From contig WRLR01000011.1 in assembly GCA_009777515.1 (NCBI GenBank), positions 1 to 60,763 on the forward strand: a DNA stretch of 60,763 nucleotides, in the 5' to 3' direction. The notes under the pieces are model-generated. The model saw only the letters and a list, made by a program, of their open reading frames with translations. It was not told where the DNA came from and did no database searches. The position numbers and the translations under genes are program-made. This document shows, piece after piece, positions 51,577-60,618 of the stretch (position 1 is the first letter of the stretch; the number at the start of each line of letters is the position of its first letter). This stretch comes from Oscillospiraceae bacterium (GTDB taxonomy: Bacteria > Bacillota > Clostridia > WRLR01).

Positions 51577-52506
51577 TTATATAATAACGCAAGCAGCGCC
51601 ATTACAGCTATACTCGCTCAAATAGATATGCCGGCCCCCGCCGCCTGACATACCGTCATTTAAGACGCGCAGGGCGTCTTCATAATAGTCGCGTAATTCA
51701 TATAAGTTCTCGAAACAGCCGCTAATGCCCGTATGAAGGTTATATTTTTGAAAAGGGTTGTTGGGTATGTTAAAAAACAGCCTTTCGTCTATTTTTTTCA
51801 ATTTCGAGCTCATTATCATGACGATATAGTTGTCATATACGGCAAATTTAAATGTACGGTACATGCGTTCCAGGAGAAATCTATAATATATAGCGTTGTT
51901 GGGGTGGAGGTTGCTCTCCGACACGCTGATGACCGCAAGATACAGGTAGTCCTCGAACCCGTCGTACAGGATCTGTACATGCGGCGTATAAATGGCGCGC
52001 TCCGTAATGAGCCCGTCCAGCAGGCTAATGATCATTTTTTCGTGGTACGCTTTCGCGAAATAGACATAATAGTCCACATGCTGTATTTCGTTTCTCATTT
52101 TGTCCAAAAATGCCTCGAAGGCCGAAGTGAGCTCCGCGTCAAAGGGCGCTTCAACCTCATACATGCTGATGACGGCGATCTTGATTCTGTCTTTACTGTA
52201 TACATATCCCATCATCCTGGCGTAGTTCAGTCGCTCGCTTTTCAAAACGGCGGATTTTTTCACGTTGGCGGCGTGTTCGGTAAAATACTCCCTTGCGAAA
52301 AATTGCTGCGTCTCTATGCCGAATGTGCCGGTGGTCGTCAGCTCAATCCACACGGGGTCGTCCATAGGGACTTCGGTGTATGCGATCAGGTTATAGTTCG
52401 TGTCGAACATGCATAATGGGTTCCCCAGGATGCGATGAGCGGAATCCAGCAGGTATTGTATACCCATGCCATTTTCCAATATCTCTATCTGCATCGCTTT
52501 GCTCAT
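51577..52506 (-). CDS. CdaR/PucR-like sensor protein lacking the HTH domain (copy 1)
   Basis: A 309-residue paralog of the following gene. Lengths match without gaps from the Met at 52506 (MSKAMQIEILENGMGIQYLL against MDKITKIRNLDGGRGVQFLL), which fixes the start. It shares FFAREYFTE, GFEDYLY, VMIMSS and LRDYYEDALRVL. It again ends before any HTH. The gene pair probably arose by tandem duplication and stands upstream of the lplBCA operon. Confidence 0.65.
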   Translation of the reverse strand: MSKAMQIEILENGMGIQYLLDSAHRILGNPLCMFDTNYNLIAYTEVPMDDPVWIELTTTGTFGIETQQFFAREYFTEHAANVKKSAVLKSERLNYARMMGYVYSKDRIKIAVISMYEVEAPFDAELTSAFEAFLDKMRNEIQHVDYYVYFAKAYHEKMIISLLDGLITERAIYTPHVQILYDGFEDYLYLAVISVSESNLHPNNAIYYRFLLERMYRTFKFAVYDNYIVMIMSSKLKKIDERLFFNIPNNPFQKYNLHTGISGCFENLYELRDYYEDALRVLNDGMSGGGGRHIYLSEYSCNGAACVII

Positions 52507-52674
52507 CGTCCAGCCTGCCTTTCGGTAATGGGCAGGATCCATCCCCAGCATGCGCGGGCCGCGCGTTTCGGCGTGTTAAACAGTCAGTTAACAGTCAGTT
52601 AAACAGTCAATGGTAAACATGGATTTCCAGTGCCTGTATGCGTTGCGCCTTGGCGCGGTTCTGCCCTTTCAATC

Positions 52675-52702
52675 ATTATACATACTAACGTACATTAGTC
52701 AA
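52675..52702 (-). promoter_or_regulatory. Promoter of the sensor pair with an embedded palindrome
   Basis: TTGACT (52702-52697) and TATAAT (52680-52675) are 16 bases apart on the minus strand. An imperfect 16-bp palindrome (ACTAACGTACATTAGT, 52684-52699) fills the spacer and would be a good repressor site. Confidence 0.65.
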
Positions 52703-52782
52703 GCGTTTTATAACAAAAAATTTTTTTTAAATTACAATTATAGCAACATGCACAATTGCTAGCGCAAAGGTTCTACATGCAC

Positions 52783-52812
52783 TTGCGGTGCGAGCGACAC
52801 AAATGCTATACT
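52783..52812 (+). promoter_or_regulatory. Candidate promoter of the secreted hypothetical gene
   Basis: TTGCGG (52783-52788) and TATACT (52807-52812) with an 18-base spacer, about 100 bases before the ATG at 52917. The rest of the 410-base divergent gap holds no gene. Confidence 0.4.
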
Positions 52813-52916
52813 TTTTATGAAGATTATGCCTGCAGTGTTTTGCATGTGTTTAGAATGTGTTTAGAATGTGATTAGCTAGTCAAATAAACGTACGCAAGAG
52901 GAAGGTCAATAAACAA

Positions 52917-53738
52917 ATGATGCGAAAATTATGTATTGTTATGGTCGCCGTTTTTATAGCTGCCGCAGTATTTGCCGTTACGCCGTTCGGAGCGACCGCC
53001 GCTGCAGAAGTGGCTGAGGGCGCAGCCGGGGCGGATGGCGCCGTGAACGTGGACGGGGCCGGAGCGGATGGTACGGCGGACGGCGCAGAGGGCACGGCGG
53101 CTGGCGCCGGAAATACGGCGGCCGGCGCCGGAGACGCAGGTGCGCCTTCGGTGCGCAGGGCGCGGCCATCTGGCGTCTCGCTGAGCGACGCTGTGGCCAC
53201 TGCGGAAAAAATGTATTATTGCGGCGAGCTGTATTTGTTTGCCGACAGCATGATAAAGTCCAACTACGAACTGGCGTCGATAGCGGCGGACATCAAAGAC
53301 TCGCTCGGGACTGATGCATTGGCCAGAAACCGGACGCGGCTGAACGCGCTGACCAGGAAGTACAACACATTGTGCGATACATACAACTCATGGGTTGACG
53401 TAAAGGCCGATCTCGAATTTTTTATCGATACTATCGGGGCGCGCAATGTTTTTACTAAGTCGCAGCTTCAAACAGTTTATAAGCGGACGCTTACGGTCAT
53501 AAACGATACGCAAGGCTTGCTGGAAGCGGCCCGCGAGCATTATAACGATCCGACGGCAACGTCGAGGCGCGATCTCACGGGCGCTGCCGACAAGGTCATC
53601 GCAGCAGCGGCTGTTGCGGCCAACGCGGCAGCGCCATGCGCCAGCTCCTCCATCGCCGCCTACCGCAGCCTGTTCGACCAGTTTGCGCAACAGGCGGGCA
53701 TCGAAACGGAATACAAAACATGGCAACCCCCCGAATAG
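52917..53738 (+). CDS. Secreted hypothetical protein with Ala/Gly-rich linker
   Basis: A 273-residue protein. Signal peptide (1-30, ending TAAAEV-like), then about 50 residues of Ala/Gly/Asp/Thr low complexity (30-82). A helical domain follows from about 90 to 260 (SLSDAVATAEKMYYCGELYL, LARNRTRLNALTRKYNTL). I do not recognise a family. It faces argS convergently, with 16 bases between the stops. Confidence 0.7.
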   Translation: MMRKLCIVMVAVFIAAAVFAVTPFGATAAAEVAEGAAGADGAVNVDGAGADGTADGAEGTAAGAGNTAAGAGDAGAPSVRRARPSGVSLSDAVATAEKMYYCGELYLFADSMIKSNYELASIAADIKDSLGTDALARNRTRLNALTRKYNTLCDTYNSWVDVKADLEFFIDTIGARNVFTKSQLQTVYKRTLTVINDTQGLLEAAREHYNDPTATSRRDLTGAADKVIAAAAVAANAAAPCASSSIAAYRSLFDQFAQQAGIETEYKTWQPPE

Positions 53739-53754
53739 GGGCGAAATTTACGTC

Positions 53755-55464
53755 TTACATCTGTTCGAGCGCCGTTATACCAAGCAACCGCATGCCCGTC
53801 CCCAGCAGCTCGCGCGTGGCTCGGCACAGGTGCAGCCGCGCCTCCCGGACGCCAAGCGGCGAGTCGATGAAACTGTGCATGTTGTACAGCTTGTTGAACG
53901 CCCGCGCGATCCCGAATATGCGACGCGTCAATATGGACGGCTCGTACTTATCCGCCGCGTCCGCGATGGCGTCGGGCAGCAGGCTTAGCGCGACCGTCAG
54001 CTCAAACTCCTCGGCCTCGGCCAGCTTCGCGTAGTCCGCCCGCTCCGGCACGCCCCCGGCTTTTTGCAACACACTCGACGCGCGCGCGTATGTGTACTGC
54101 AGGTACGGGCCTGAGTCCCCGTCTGTGTCAAGCATCTCGTCCCATTTGAACACCATGTCCCGCTCCCTGCCGTTTTTCAAAAACGCGTACACTATAGCCC
54201 CCACGCCCACGGCTTCTGCGACCATCGCCGGATCGCCGACCCCGCGCCCCTCGTCGATCATGGCCGCCGCCCGCTTGACCGATTCGTCCAGCAGCTCCTC
54301 CAGCTCGATGATCTCGCCCTCGCGCGTCGCCATCTTCCTGCCAGGGAGCCGCACCTGCCCAAAGCTGACATGCACGCAGTCGGAGACCCAATCGTATCCC
54401 ATCAGGCCCAGCACCGTAAACAACTGATTGAAATGCAGTTTCTGCGGCGAGCCGACGACATAGATATTTTTATCGAAATCATATGTGCGCTTGCGGTACA
54501 GCGCCGCCGCCAAATCGCGCGTCGCGTATATCGTGGCGCCGTCGGACTTGATTATAATGTACGGGATGAGGCCATGGGCGGACAGGTCCACGACACGCGC
54601 CCCCTCGCTCTCCACCAGCAGGCTGCGCGCCTCCAGCAACTCTACAACCTCTCCCATCTTATCGATGTAGAAGCTCTCGCCGTCATATGTATCGAAGCTT
54701 ATGCCCAGCCGCTTGTACAGCCTCTCGAACTCCGTAATGGAAAAGTCGCGGAACTCCTTCCACTGCGCCACGATGTCCGGCTCGCCCTGCTCGAGCCGTA
54801 AAAACATCTCCCGTGCCTCGTCCTCCAGCTCGGGCATGTCCTTTGCTTCTTTGTGGAACAGAACGTATACGCGCAGCAGCTCGTTCATCGTGTCTGCTGC
54901 CAACGCCTTTGCGTCGCCCCAGCGGCGGTATGCGCATATGAGCTTGCCGAACTGCGTCCCCCAATCGCCTATGTGGTTGACCGAGACCGTTTCATAGCCC
55001 AGAAAGTCGTATATGCGCTTGATGGCGCCGCCTATCGCGGTGGAGCACAGATGCCCGACGTGGAAGGGTTTTGCCACATTGGGCGCGGAGTAATCTATGA
55101 CGATCTTTTTGCCGGCGCCATGATCCGACGAGCCATAACGCCCGCCAGCCTGCGATATTTCTGTGAGCGATTGTTCCATGAATGCGGCGCGGTTGATAAA
55201 TACATTCAGATAACCGCCTTCCGCCCGGCACGACGCTATGTAGCGATTGTATTCCGGCTTAGCCAGCCTTTTATCCAGAGCATCTGCCATATCTTTCGCG
55301 ATTTCAGCCGGAGACTTTTTAAGCTCCTTCGACAGTTTAAAGCACGGGAACGCAAAGTCCCCCATTTCCCTCGAAGGCGGCACTTCCAAGCCATGCACGA
55401 CGGTTTCGTTATCTATGCCATTGGCGGCGGCAACAAGCCCCGCCACTTCGTTTTTGAAAATCAT
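53755..55464 (-). CDS. argS: Arginyl-tRNA synthetase
   Basis: A 569-residue class I synthetase that charges tRNA-Arg. The HIGH-type motif is HVGHLC (after VIDYSAPNVAKPF) and the KMSK-type motif reads KMATREG. The C-terminal helical domain, with TYARASSVLQKAG near 470, is present. The ATG at 55464 follows a GAGGT site; an in-frame extension to 55692 runs antisense through the neighbouring gene end and lacks homology. Confidence 0.96.
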   Translation of the reverse strand: MIFKNEVAGLVAAANGIDNETVVHGLEVPPSREMGDFAFPCFKLSKELKKSPAEIAKDMADALDKRLAKPEYNRYIASCRAEGGYLNVFINRAAFMEQSLTEISQAGGRYGSSDHGAGKKIVIDYSAPNVAKPFHVGHLCSTAIGGAIKRIYDFLGYETVSVNHIGDWGTQFGKLICAYRRWGDAKALAADTMNELLRVYVLFHKEAKDMPELEDEAREMFLRLEQGEPDIVAQWKEFRDFSITEFERLYKRLGISFDTYDGESFYIDKMGEVVELLEARSLLVESEGARVVDLSAHGLIPYIIIKSDGATIYATRDLAAALYRKRTYDFDKNIYVVGSPQKLHFNQLFTVLGLMGYDWVSDCVHVSFGQVRLPGRKMATREGEIIELEELLDESVKRAAAMIDEGRGVGDPAMVAEAVGVGAIVYAFLKNGRERDMVFKWDEMLDTDGDSGPYLQYTYARASSVLQKAGGVPERADYAKLAEAEEFELTVALSLLPDAIADAADKYEPSILTRRIFGIARAFNKLYNMHSFIDSPLGVREARLHLCRATRELLGTGMRLLGITALEQM

Positions 55465-55490
55465 TTTATTTACCTCACGAATATTTCGGT

Positions 55491-56189
55491 TTATATGCCA
55501 AATTCGTCTAACGAGATGCTGAACGCGCCCGTGTAGTCCCGCAAAAACATTGCCACTTCCGGCAACTCGAGCGCGTCCAGCTTGGCTCGGATAGATCGCG
55601 CTGCGGTAGCGAACTCCGTATTGCCACCGGCGATCTCCTCCAGGCATTTGACATACGCGCATATGGTATCGGCCGCTTTGACGAGCTGCCAAAGCTCCGC
55701 TTCATCGTCGCGCACGGATTCTTCCCCGCGCACGGATTCCTCCCCGCGCACGGATTTCTCCCCGCGCATAGATTCCTCCCCACGCATGGCATCGGCGCCA
55801 TCACTATACAATATCTTTTTGTACTGCAGCCGCAGCGCTTCGGGCAGCATGGACAAAAGCCGCTCCTTGGCAGCGTCGCCAACCGCCCGGTACGCGCCCA
55901 GGATGCTCTCGTTGAAATATTTCACCGGCGTGGGCATATCCCCCGTCAGTATCTCGTCGCAATCGTGGAACATGGCCAATACCGCCGCCCTGTCCGCGTC
56001 GGCGCGCCCACCGAAATACGTGTTGCGCATCAGGGCGAGCGCGTGCGCTATCACGGCGACTTGCAAACTGTGTTCTTGTATGTTCTCGCTGCGGTTGTTC
56101 CGCATGAGCCCCCATCGGTTGATGTACTTCATACGCGAGAGCATCGCGTAGAACTGGTATTGCAGCGCCGGGCCGTTGTCCTGCGGCAT
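55491..56189 (-). CDS. HD-domain 5'-deoxynucleotidase (YfbR-like)
   Basis: A 232-residue protein with HD-type metal ligands (His40 in NIQEHSLQV, His75-Asp76 in MFHDCDEI). The start MLSRMKYINRWGLMRNNRSE is shared with YfbR, which dephosphorylates deoxynucleoside monophosphates. An insert of charged repeats (VRGEESVRGEES type, about 135-165) sits in a loop. Start 56189 follows AGGTGG. It lies 26 bases before argS and may share its transcript. Confidence 0.87.
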   Translation of the reverse strand: MPQDNGPALQYQFYAMLSRMKYINRWGLMRNNRSENIQEHSLQVAVIAHALALMRNTYFGGRADADRAAVLAMFHDCDEILTGDMPTPVKYFNESILGAYRAVGDAAKERLLSMLPEALRLQYKKILYSDGADAMRGEESMRGEKSVRGEESVRGEESVRDDEAELWQLVKAADTICAYVKCLEEIAGGNTEFATAARSIRAKLDALELPEVAMFLRDYTGAFSISLDEFGI

Positions 56190-56280
56190 AGTAATGACCA
56201 CCTATAATTAAAATTTAAATAATATGAGCGCGGGTACACCGTAAAACTCCAGACGCGCATTGCGCGCGCGTGTGTCCGCT

Positions 56281-56715
56281 CTACGGGGCTGGGTTTGTCA
56301 GGACGACCCGGATCTCGCCCTCGGCTGCGACCTTGCCGTCCACCTTGGCGCAGACCTTGACCTTGTGCACGCCCATTTTACCGGAGACGAACTCCGCTTC
56401 CATGATAAGCACGTCGCCAGGCACGACTTGTTTTTTGAATTTCATGCCGTCTATGCCAGCAAAAAGGCCCAGCTTGCCCTTGTTCTGCTCCAGCGACAGG
56501 CCCGCCACCCCCGCCACCTGCGCCATAGCCTCGACAATCAGCACGCCCGGCATAATGGGATTACCCGGAAAGTGCCCGGGAAAAAAGGGCTCGTTGGCGG
56601 TAACGTTTTTAATCCCGACCGCCCGGACGCCAGGCTCCACTTCCAATATCCTGTCCACCAATAAAAACGGGTACCTGTGCGGGATGATATCCATAATTTC
56701 AACATTAGTCAGCAT
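56281..56715 (-). CDS. fabZ: 3-hydroxyacyl-ACP dehydratase FabZ
   Basis: A 144-residue hot-dog enzyme of fatty acid elongation. Catalytic His48 and Glu62 lie in [15 protein letters not shown] and VEAMAQ. The ATG at 56715 has a GAGGGGG site; an in-frame start at 56736 would add seven unrelated residues. It is separated from the main fab operon by more than 50 kb within this window. The 91-base gap to the nucleotidase holds no further gene. Confidence 0.94.
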   Translation of the reverse strand: MLTNVEIMDIIPHRYPFLLVDRILEVEPGVRAVGIKNVTANEPFFPGHFPGNPIMPGVLIVEAMAQVAGVAGLSLEQNKGKLGLFAGIDGMKFKKQVVPGDVLIMEAEFVSGKMGVHKVKVCAKVDGKVAAEGEIRVVLTNPAP

Positions 56716-56792
56716 TATATGCCCCCTCGACTTCATTGTAATTTATTGCTGTGATATGATAATTGTCTATTATACCTATAAAAAGGAGGCCG

Positions 56793-56807
56793 CCGAGCCG
56801 GGCTCGG
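56793..56807 (+). promoter_or_regulatory. Hairpin between ribosome site and start codon
   Basis: CCGAGC and GCTCGG pair perfectly around CGG. Folding would cut the 27-base distance between GGAGG and the ATG at 56817 to an effective 12 bases. Confidence 0.45.
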
Positions 56808-56816
56808 TCAAACGAT

Positions 56817-58316
56817 ATGAATATTATACCAGATAAACCCGGAAAAACACCGAGCTATTTTTGCACGTGGAGCTCGCAGTACGCTTCTATCGCCGAAGAA
56901 AGAAAACGCAACCCACTCAAGTTCATCGGCAACAAAGCCGCCGAATACGCCCGTTCCAGCTTGAACGACGAAACTGTGTTCGGCGTCTCCGGTATGGCGG
57001 AACAACATAAAAAAATACAGAGCGACTTGTATTTCGTGCTGGACGACGGATGGGACGTGCCCTATGGGGTGCATGAAAGCACGCACAAGCCAGAGTTCGG
57101 CTCCCTGCTACTCGACGAGGAGCGCTTCCCATCGTGTGCCGGCGCACCAACAGAGCGGCTGCGTAAAATGGACGAGCGCTTAAAATCGTTCGGCTGGAGG
57201 GGCGCCGGCTTGTGGGTCGCCGCGCAGGCCAGGGGCGAGAGCGAGGGCAATGTGCTCGACGCCAAGCAAGCCGAGGTGTACTGGAGCGAGCGAATAGGCT
57301 GGTGCCGTGAGGCGGGCATAAATTATTGGAAAGTCGACTGGGGCCTGCATTGCATCAGCGTGGATTTCCGCAGAATGCTCTGTCGGCTGGGCAGACAGGG
57401 GCATCCTGGGCTTTTAATCGAGCAATGCAGGTGCATGCGCCCCACCAACCAGGACGCCGATGGGCGGTTCGCAGGTTGGGAGCCGGTCGCGGGCGAATGC
57501 CGAGATATCTTTTCATTTAGCGACATATTCCGCTCATATGACGTAACGCGCCCCTTTTCGGTTGTTTCAACGCTCGATCGCATAGCGTTTTTACTCCAGT
57601 CGCACGTCGACATAGAGGCGGCGGGCATGATCAACAGCGAGGACGAGCTCTATTTGGGCGCGGCGCTGGGCTGCACGCTGGGTATCATGCGATCCGGTTA
57701 CGGCGTCGCAACCCCAGCCAAGCCGTTGGACGAAGCCGTCAGGGCGGTGCGCTGGCAGCGAATCGCACCGGCTTTTGGTGCTAAAGAAACCCCTGTACAA
57801 GTAAGCGACGAGTTATTACGTGAGTCGTGGTTTTTTGAAGCTGGGGCGACCTGGGCATTAGAGCTGCAGGACAAAGAAGTGACGCAAAGCGGCCCATCCG
57901 TCATATCGAGGGGCATGCCGCTCCCGCACATATCGAACTATACAGACAGGCCACCCTTTATCGTCGCTGCTAAAAACCCCAACGGGGCCGTGTCGATTGC
58001 GACTTTACGCAGGACATACCCCGACCGCTACGAAACGCCTATATGCGCTGTCGAGCTCGACGTCGGGCAGGGCTCGCAACCTATCGGAATATTCGGCCAT
58101 TATGGGCAGCTCACGCTCGAGTTCGACGACAGCGTCGCAGAGAAGACCGTCTATGCCCAAGATATGGCTGGGGATACTGCGTTTGATATTACCTCGTCGG
58201 TAAAACGCGATGGCAAACGCCTCGTCATTCCTGGCAAATTGATAGATCAAGCTGGGACGTCCTGCGCGTCTCCGAACGATAAGTCAGAACCCGGGTTGGT
58301 CATAGCGTTAGGATAA
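56817..58316 (+). CDS. Clan GH-D-like glycosidase (alpha-galactosidase-like)
   Basis: A 499-residue protein without a signal peptide. LYFVLDDGWDVPYG and AGINYWKVDWGLH match the barrel strands of GH27/GH36 enzymes, where the Asp of KxDW is the nucleophile. A C-terminal beta-sandwich (about 400-499) is plausible. It stands before a second LplBC-type transporter, which would feed it. The ribosome site GGAGG (56785-56789) is 27 bases upstream, with a hairpin between. Family and substrate are uncertain. Confidence 0.65.
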   Translation: MNIIPDKPGKTPSYFCTWSSQYASIAEERKRNPLKFIGNKAAEYARSSLNDETVFGVSGMAEQHKKIQSDLYFVLDDGWDVPYGVHESTHKPEFGSLLLDEERFPSCAGAPTERLRKMDERLKSFGWRGAGLWVAAQARGESEGNVLDAKQAEVYWSERIGWCREAGINYWKVDWGLHCISVDFRRMLCRLGRQGHPGLLIEQCRCMRPTNQDADGRFAGWEPVAGECRDIFSFSDIFRSYDVTRPFSVVSTLDRIAFLLQSHVDIEAAGMINSEDELYLGAALGCTLGIMRSGYGVATPAKPLDEAVRAVRWQRIAPAFGAKETPVQVSDELLRESWFFEAGATWALELQDKEVTQSGPSVISRGMPLPHISNYTDRPPFIVAAKNPNGAVSIATLRRTYPDRYETPICAVELDVGQGSQPIGIFGHYGQLTLEFDDSVAEKTVYAQDMAGDTAFDITSSVKRDGKRLVIPGKLIDQAGTSCASPNDKSEPGLVIALG

Positions 58317-58407
58317 TACAAGTATTGATTAATTATTCTTATAAAGTTTATGCATAATATTCAATGTAATCAATAAATAAACTGGCGAAATTGTATAACA
58401 AAATTGT

Positions 58408-58436
58408 TTGACAAATTTTCTTAATAATAATATGAT
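58408..58436 (+). promoter_or_regulatory. Promoter of the second LplBC-type operon
   Basis: TTGACA (58408-58413) and TATGAT (58431-58436) with a 17-base spacer, about 100 bases before the permease start. Confidence 0.7.
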
Positions 58437-58468
58437 TACGTTCTCATGTATGCAGCTAATCGCCGTGT

Positions 58469-58492
58469 AGGGGCGCACGTTGCGCGTCCGAG
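58469..58492. repeat. Dispersed hairpin repeat unit
   Basis: GTAGGGGCGCACGTTGCGCG with partial palindromy (GCGCAcgtTGCGC), the same edge and arm style as other units. It lies between the promoter and the permease gene, so it would be in the leader RNA. Confidence 0.5.
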
Positions 58493-58536
58493 CCCGTAAT
58501 TTGACCCGGTATAATGCGGGAGGGGGGGTTCGTGCA

Positions 58537-59469
58537 TTGAATCACAAGGAGTCCCTGGGGAGGACAATAAAAAGGCAGTTTTCCGTCCATGTGTTCGTGT
58601 GGATGGGGTTAATATTTTTATTAATTTTCAGCATTATACCCTTGCTAGGCATCGTCATCGCTTTCAAAGACTATAAAATCACAACTGGGTTCGCCGGTAT
58701 GTTCACCAGCCCGCTGGTCGGGCTAAAGCACTTTAGCGCCCTGCTTAATGACCGGAAATTTATCCCGTTGTTGGAAAACACGCTGACCATAAGCATAATG
58801 AAACTGCTGCTGGGCTTCCCGCTCGCCGTGTTTTTTGCGATCATGATAGCGGAAATGCGGTTCATGGTCTTTAAAAGGGTTGTCCAGACCGTGAGTTATC
58901 TGCCCCACTTTATATCGTGGGTCATCACGGCGGGCGTGCTGTTCACCTTCTTTTCCACACAGTTCGGCGTAGTCAATGAAGTATTATTAAAATACAACCT
59001 CATCAGCGAGCCCATAAAAATTTTAATGGAGCCCAAATCCTACTACAACCTGGCGGTATGGAGCGATATTTGGAAGGAGTGCGGCTACAGTTCGATCATT
59101 TTCCTCGCCGCCATCATGGGCGTGGACGCGGCGCTGTACGAGAGCGCGGCGATCGACGGTGCTGGTCGGTTGAGGCGGATATGGCATATTACGCTGCCGT
59201 CCATCCAGGGCGCCATCGGCGTAGTCCTTATCCTCAGGGTCGGAAGGCTGATGTCCGGTAACTTCGACCAGTCCATGATGCTCGGCAATAACATGAACCT
59301 CAGCCGCGCGGAGGTGTTCGAACGCTTCATTTTCACAACGGGGCTCGCGGAGGCGCGCTATTCGTTCGCAACTGCGGCAGGGCTGTTCCAATCGATCATT
59401 GCGTTCTCGCTCGTGCTCGTGACAAATATGATTGCCAGAAAATATTCAGAGGTATCATTGTTTGATTAA
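58537..59469 (+). CDS. Sugar ABC transporter permease (LplB-like, second system)
   Basis: A 310-residue permease; the EAA loop reads ESAAIDGAGRLRRIWHITLP. A TTG at 58537 is chosen as start, because GGGAGGGGGGG lies just upstream and the frame before it has no membrane homology. Paired with the LplC-like gene 179 bases on and a binding protein at the window end, it forms a third CUT1 system. Confidence 0.9.
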   Translation: MNHKESLGRTIKRQFSVHVFVWMGLIFLLIFSIIPLLGIVIAFKDYKITTGFAGMFTSPLVGLKHFSALLNDRKFIPLLENTLTISIMKLLLGFPLAVFFAIMIAEMRFMVFKRVVQTVSYLPHFISWVITAGVLFTFFSTQFGVVNEVLLKYNLISEPIKILMEPKSYYNLAVWSDIWKECGYSSIIFLAAIMGVDAALYESAAIDGAGRLRRIWHITLPSIQGAIGVVLILRVGRLMSGNFDQSMMLGNNMNLSRAEVFERFIFTTGLAEARYSFATAAGLFQSIIAFSLVLVTNMIARKYSEVSLFD

Positions 59470-59648
59470 TTAATTTAATGACATGGGCGCGGATGAAACG
59501 GCAGTCTCAGCCGTGGTAACAGGCGCTTCTGGGGTATTTAAAGGAATATGCTCGATATTGGGGCTGGGCGTGTTTTTAACAGCAAGCATATAAAAATAAT
59601 TTTCGCAATAAAACAAAAAAACAATGAAAAATCTTGGGAGGCCCCGAA

Positions 59649-60575
59649 ATGACCTCTATGAACGTATCGAGAACAAAAAATAAGATACGGTGGACAGCCG
59701 AAGATATTTCAATTGAAACCATATCATTGATTATCGGTATATTCATTTTTATCGTCACGCTGTATCCATTTTATTATTGCCTTATCCTGTCACTCAACGA
59801 GGGGCGGGACGCGACAATGGGCGGCATATATTTTTGGCCCAGGGCCTTTACGTTTAGGAACTACACGCGCTTCTTTACCGATGTAGGCTGGCTCAACGCC
59901 ATATGGATATCGGTTTCGAAGACCGCGCTAGGGACATGCCTGTGCCTGTTCTTTACATGCCTTATAGCCTACGGTCTTTCCTACCCAGGCCTCGCGCTGC
60001 GCAACACATATGGAAAAATTTTTTTGTTCTGCATGTACTTCAACGCCGGCTTGATCCCCACATACATGGTCATCCGGTCGCTTGGGCTGACCAACAATTT
60101 TTTGGTATACATCATACCATCGATGTTCTCGATATACTTTTGCATCTTGGCACGCTCGTTTTTCAAGAGCATCCCGTTTGAGCTTGTGGAATCGGCAAAG
60201 CTGGACGGGGCATCGGACTTCTTTGTGTTTGTCAGGATCATCATCCCGCTCTCCAAACCGCTTTTAGCGACGCTGGCTCTGTATACGGCTGTGGAGCGCT
60301 GGAACGCGTGGTCTGACACTGCGTTTTACGCACCGACTAATAAAAACCTGCGCTCGCTGTCTTTTATGATGCGCAACGTTATACTACAAACAGTCACCTC
60401 GCCGTCCATGTCGGCGGAGGAGCTGGCTGCCAGGGCAGCGGCGGGCGTGACGGAGACAGCCAGGTCGGTCCAGATGGCCGCTATGATGATAACGATCGCA
60501 CCTATTATTATCATCTATCCGTTCGTACAAAAATATTTCGTGAAGGGCATAATGTTGGGCGCTGTCAAGGGGTAG
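59649..60575 (+). CDS. Sugar ABC transporter permease (LplC-like, second system)
   Basis: A 308-residue permease with six helices. The EAA loop is ESAKLDGASDFFVFVRIIIP, ending VKGIMLGAVKG. GGGAGG 8 bases before ATG 59649 decides the start. A stretch near residues 250-275 is Ala/Glu rich (SAEELAARAAAGVTET) and may be a flexible loop. Confidence 0.92.
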   Translation: MTSMNVSRTKNKIRWTAEDISIETISLIIGIFIFIVTLYPFYYCLILSLNEGRDATMGGIYFWPRAFTFRNYTRFFTDVGWLNAIWISVSKTALGTCLCLFFTCLIAYGLSYPGLALRNTYGKIFLFCMYFNAGLIPTYMVIRSLGLTNNFLVYIIPSMFSIYFCILARSFFKSIPFELVESAKLDGASDFFVFVRIIIPLSKPLLATLALYTAVERWNAWSDTAFYAPTNKNLRSLSFMMRNVILQTVTSPSMSAEELAARAAAGVTETARSVQMAAMMITIAPIIIIYPFVQKYFVKGIMLGAVKG

Positions 60576-60618
60576 TCAAGCCAATATTGGATTAAATTAT
60601 CTAAGGGGGATTTAAACA

